DNA of 64,000 nt, taken from positions 287,108 to 351,107 of the forward strand of contig JAQWNM010000010.1 in the NCBI GenBank assembly GCA_029268615.1. The letters are read 5' to 3'. Position 1 is the stretch's first letter, and each line of letters begins with the position of its first letter. A model generated the notes under the pieces. The model saw nothing but the letters and a program-made list of their open reading frames with translations. It was not told the origin of the DNA and made no database searches. A program made the position numbers and the translations under genes. Source of the DNA: SAR86 cluster bacterium (GTDB lineage Bacteria > Pseudomonadota > Gammaproteobacteria > Magnimaribacterales > Magnimaribacteraceae). Shown here piece after piece: positions 63,791 to 64,000 of the stretch.

Positions 63791-64000
63791 ATGTCTTTTT
63801 GGTCTGTTAGGAACTTTCTTTTTTTTACGATAGTATTTCTAAGCACTAATATCTATTCTGCCTTTTCTTCTGATAAATTATTAGTTACAGAAGGAGAATC
63901 TATTCTACTAACATGGTCCTCAACAGCATCTAGTTGTACAGCATATGATGATTGGACCGGAATGAAATCTGGCTCTGGAAGTGAATCTATTGTTGTTTCT
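63791..64000 (+). CDS. Secreted surface protein, Ig-like domain start, truncated by window edge
   Basis: The first 70 codons from ATG 63791 read to the window end. A hydrophobic signal peptide (about 8-24) is followed by a segment with LLTWSSTASSCTAYDDWTG and KSGSGSESIVV. The tryptophan, cysteine and Gly-Ser pattern is that of extracellular beta-sandwich modules that occur in repeated form in large adhesins and in some chitinase-like proteins. The ribosome site (AGAGG) is close to the start. Lying just past tRNA-Lys and the repeats, it may be the first gene of an inserted island. Confidence 0.6.
   Translation, partial: MSFWSVRNFLFFTIVFLSTNIYSAFSSDKLLVTEGESILLTWSSTASSCTAYDDWTGMKSGSGSESIVVS

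Overview
The window is a 64 kb piece of a small, AT-rich (about one third G+C by eye) gammaproteobacterial chromosome. Genes are tightly packed, often overlap by 4 bases, and several convergent pairs overlap at their 3' ends. The housekeeping genes (rsfS-nadD-proA, mpl, parC/parE, mutM, coaD, thiC, tolC) are proteobacterial. The accessory set (TonB receptor, sulfatase, carotenoid oxygenase, haloalkane dehalogenase, P450, GST, phytanoyl-CoA dioxygenase-like protein) suggests a streamlined marine heterotroph of the SAR86 type. That placement is an inference; no rRNA gene is present to confirm it.

Layout. 1-14149: mostly housekeeping and central metabolism: rsfS/nadD/proA, a DedA protein, a carotenoid oxygenase with an MDR reductase, a LON-domain protein, M19 dipeptidase, chorismate mutase, SRAP protein, Mpl, a PPi-type phosphofructokinase and ArgD. 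14136-28640: a scavenging/detoxification region. A TetR gene with a palindromic operator (15821-15846) faces a run of GST, haloalkane dehalogenase, DUF1330, a membrane protein, DUF2855, sulfatase and an NMO-like flavoprotein. A TonB receptor, an aldo/keto reductase, an SDR and a KstD-like flavoprotein follow. 28798-37508: envelope glycan decoration: O-acyltransferase, GT-C and GtrB-like transferases, then methyltransferase, KAS III, SDR, GNAT, PhyH-like oxygenase and a dedicated ACP, with gtrA on the other strand. 37493-42492: SMP-30 protein and topoisomerase IV. 42545-42919: a decayed lipoprotein gene. 43611-49849: a minus-strand run of thiC, peroxiredoxin, P450, a lipocalin-like protein, a phosphotransferase and a small partner. 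49984-52142: tolC-mutM.

52170-59592: a minus-strand operon from coaD through rfbF and rfbG to a DegT-fold 3-dehydratase, a split transketolase, an epimerase/reductase and a GT2. I read it as a route to a CDP-linked, two-carbon-branched deoxysugar. The dehydratase has the RfbH/ColD lysine-to-histidine change but lacks the four cysteines that hold the [2Fe-2S] cluster of classical RfbH. This is the most interesting system in the window.

59972-62375: rubrerythrin, a GlpC-like Fe-S protein and DUF3501, a peroxide-defence operon behind a Fur/PerR-like inverted repeat. The window ends with an M48 lipoprotein protease, tRNA-Lys(CTT), four TGTCGGCATA-like repeats and the start of a secreted surface protein, which may be the edge of a tRNA-inserted island.
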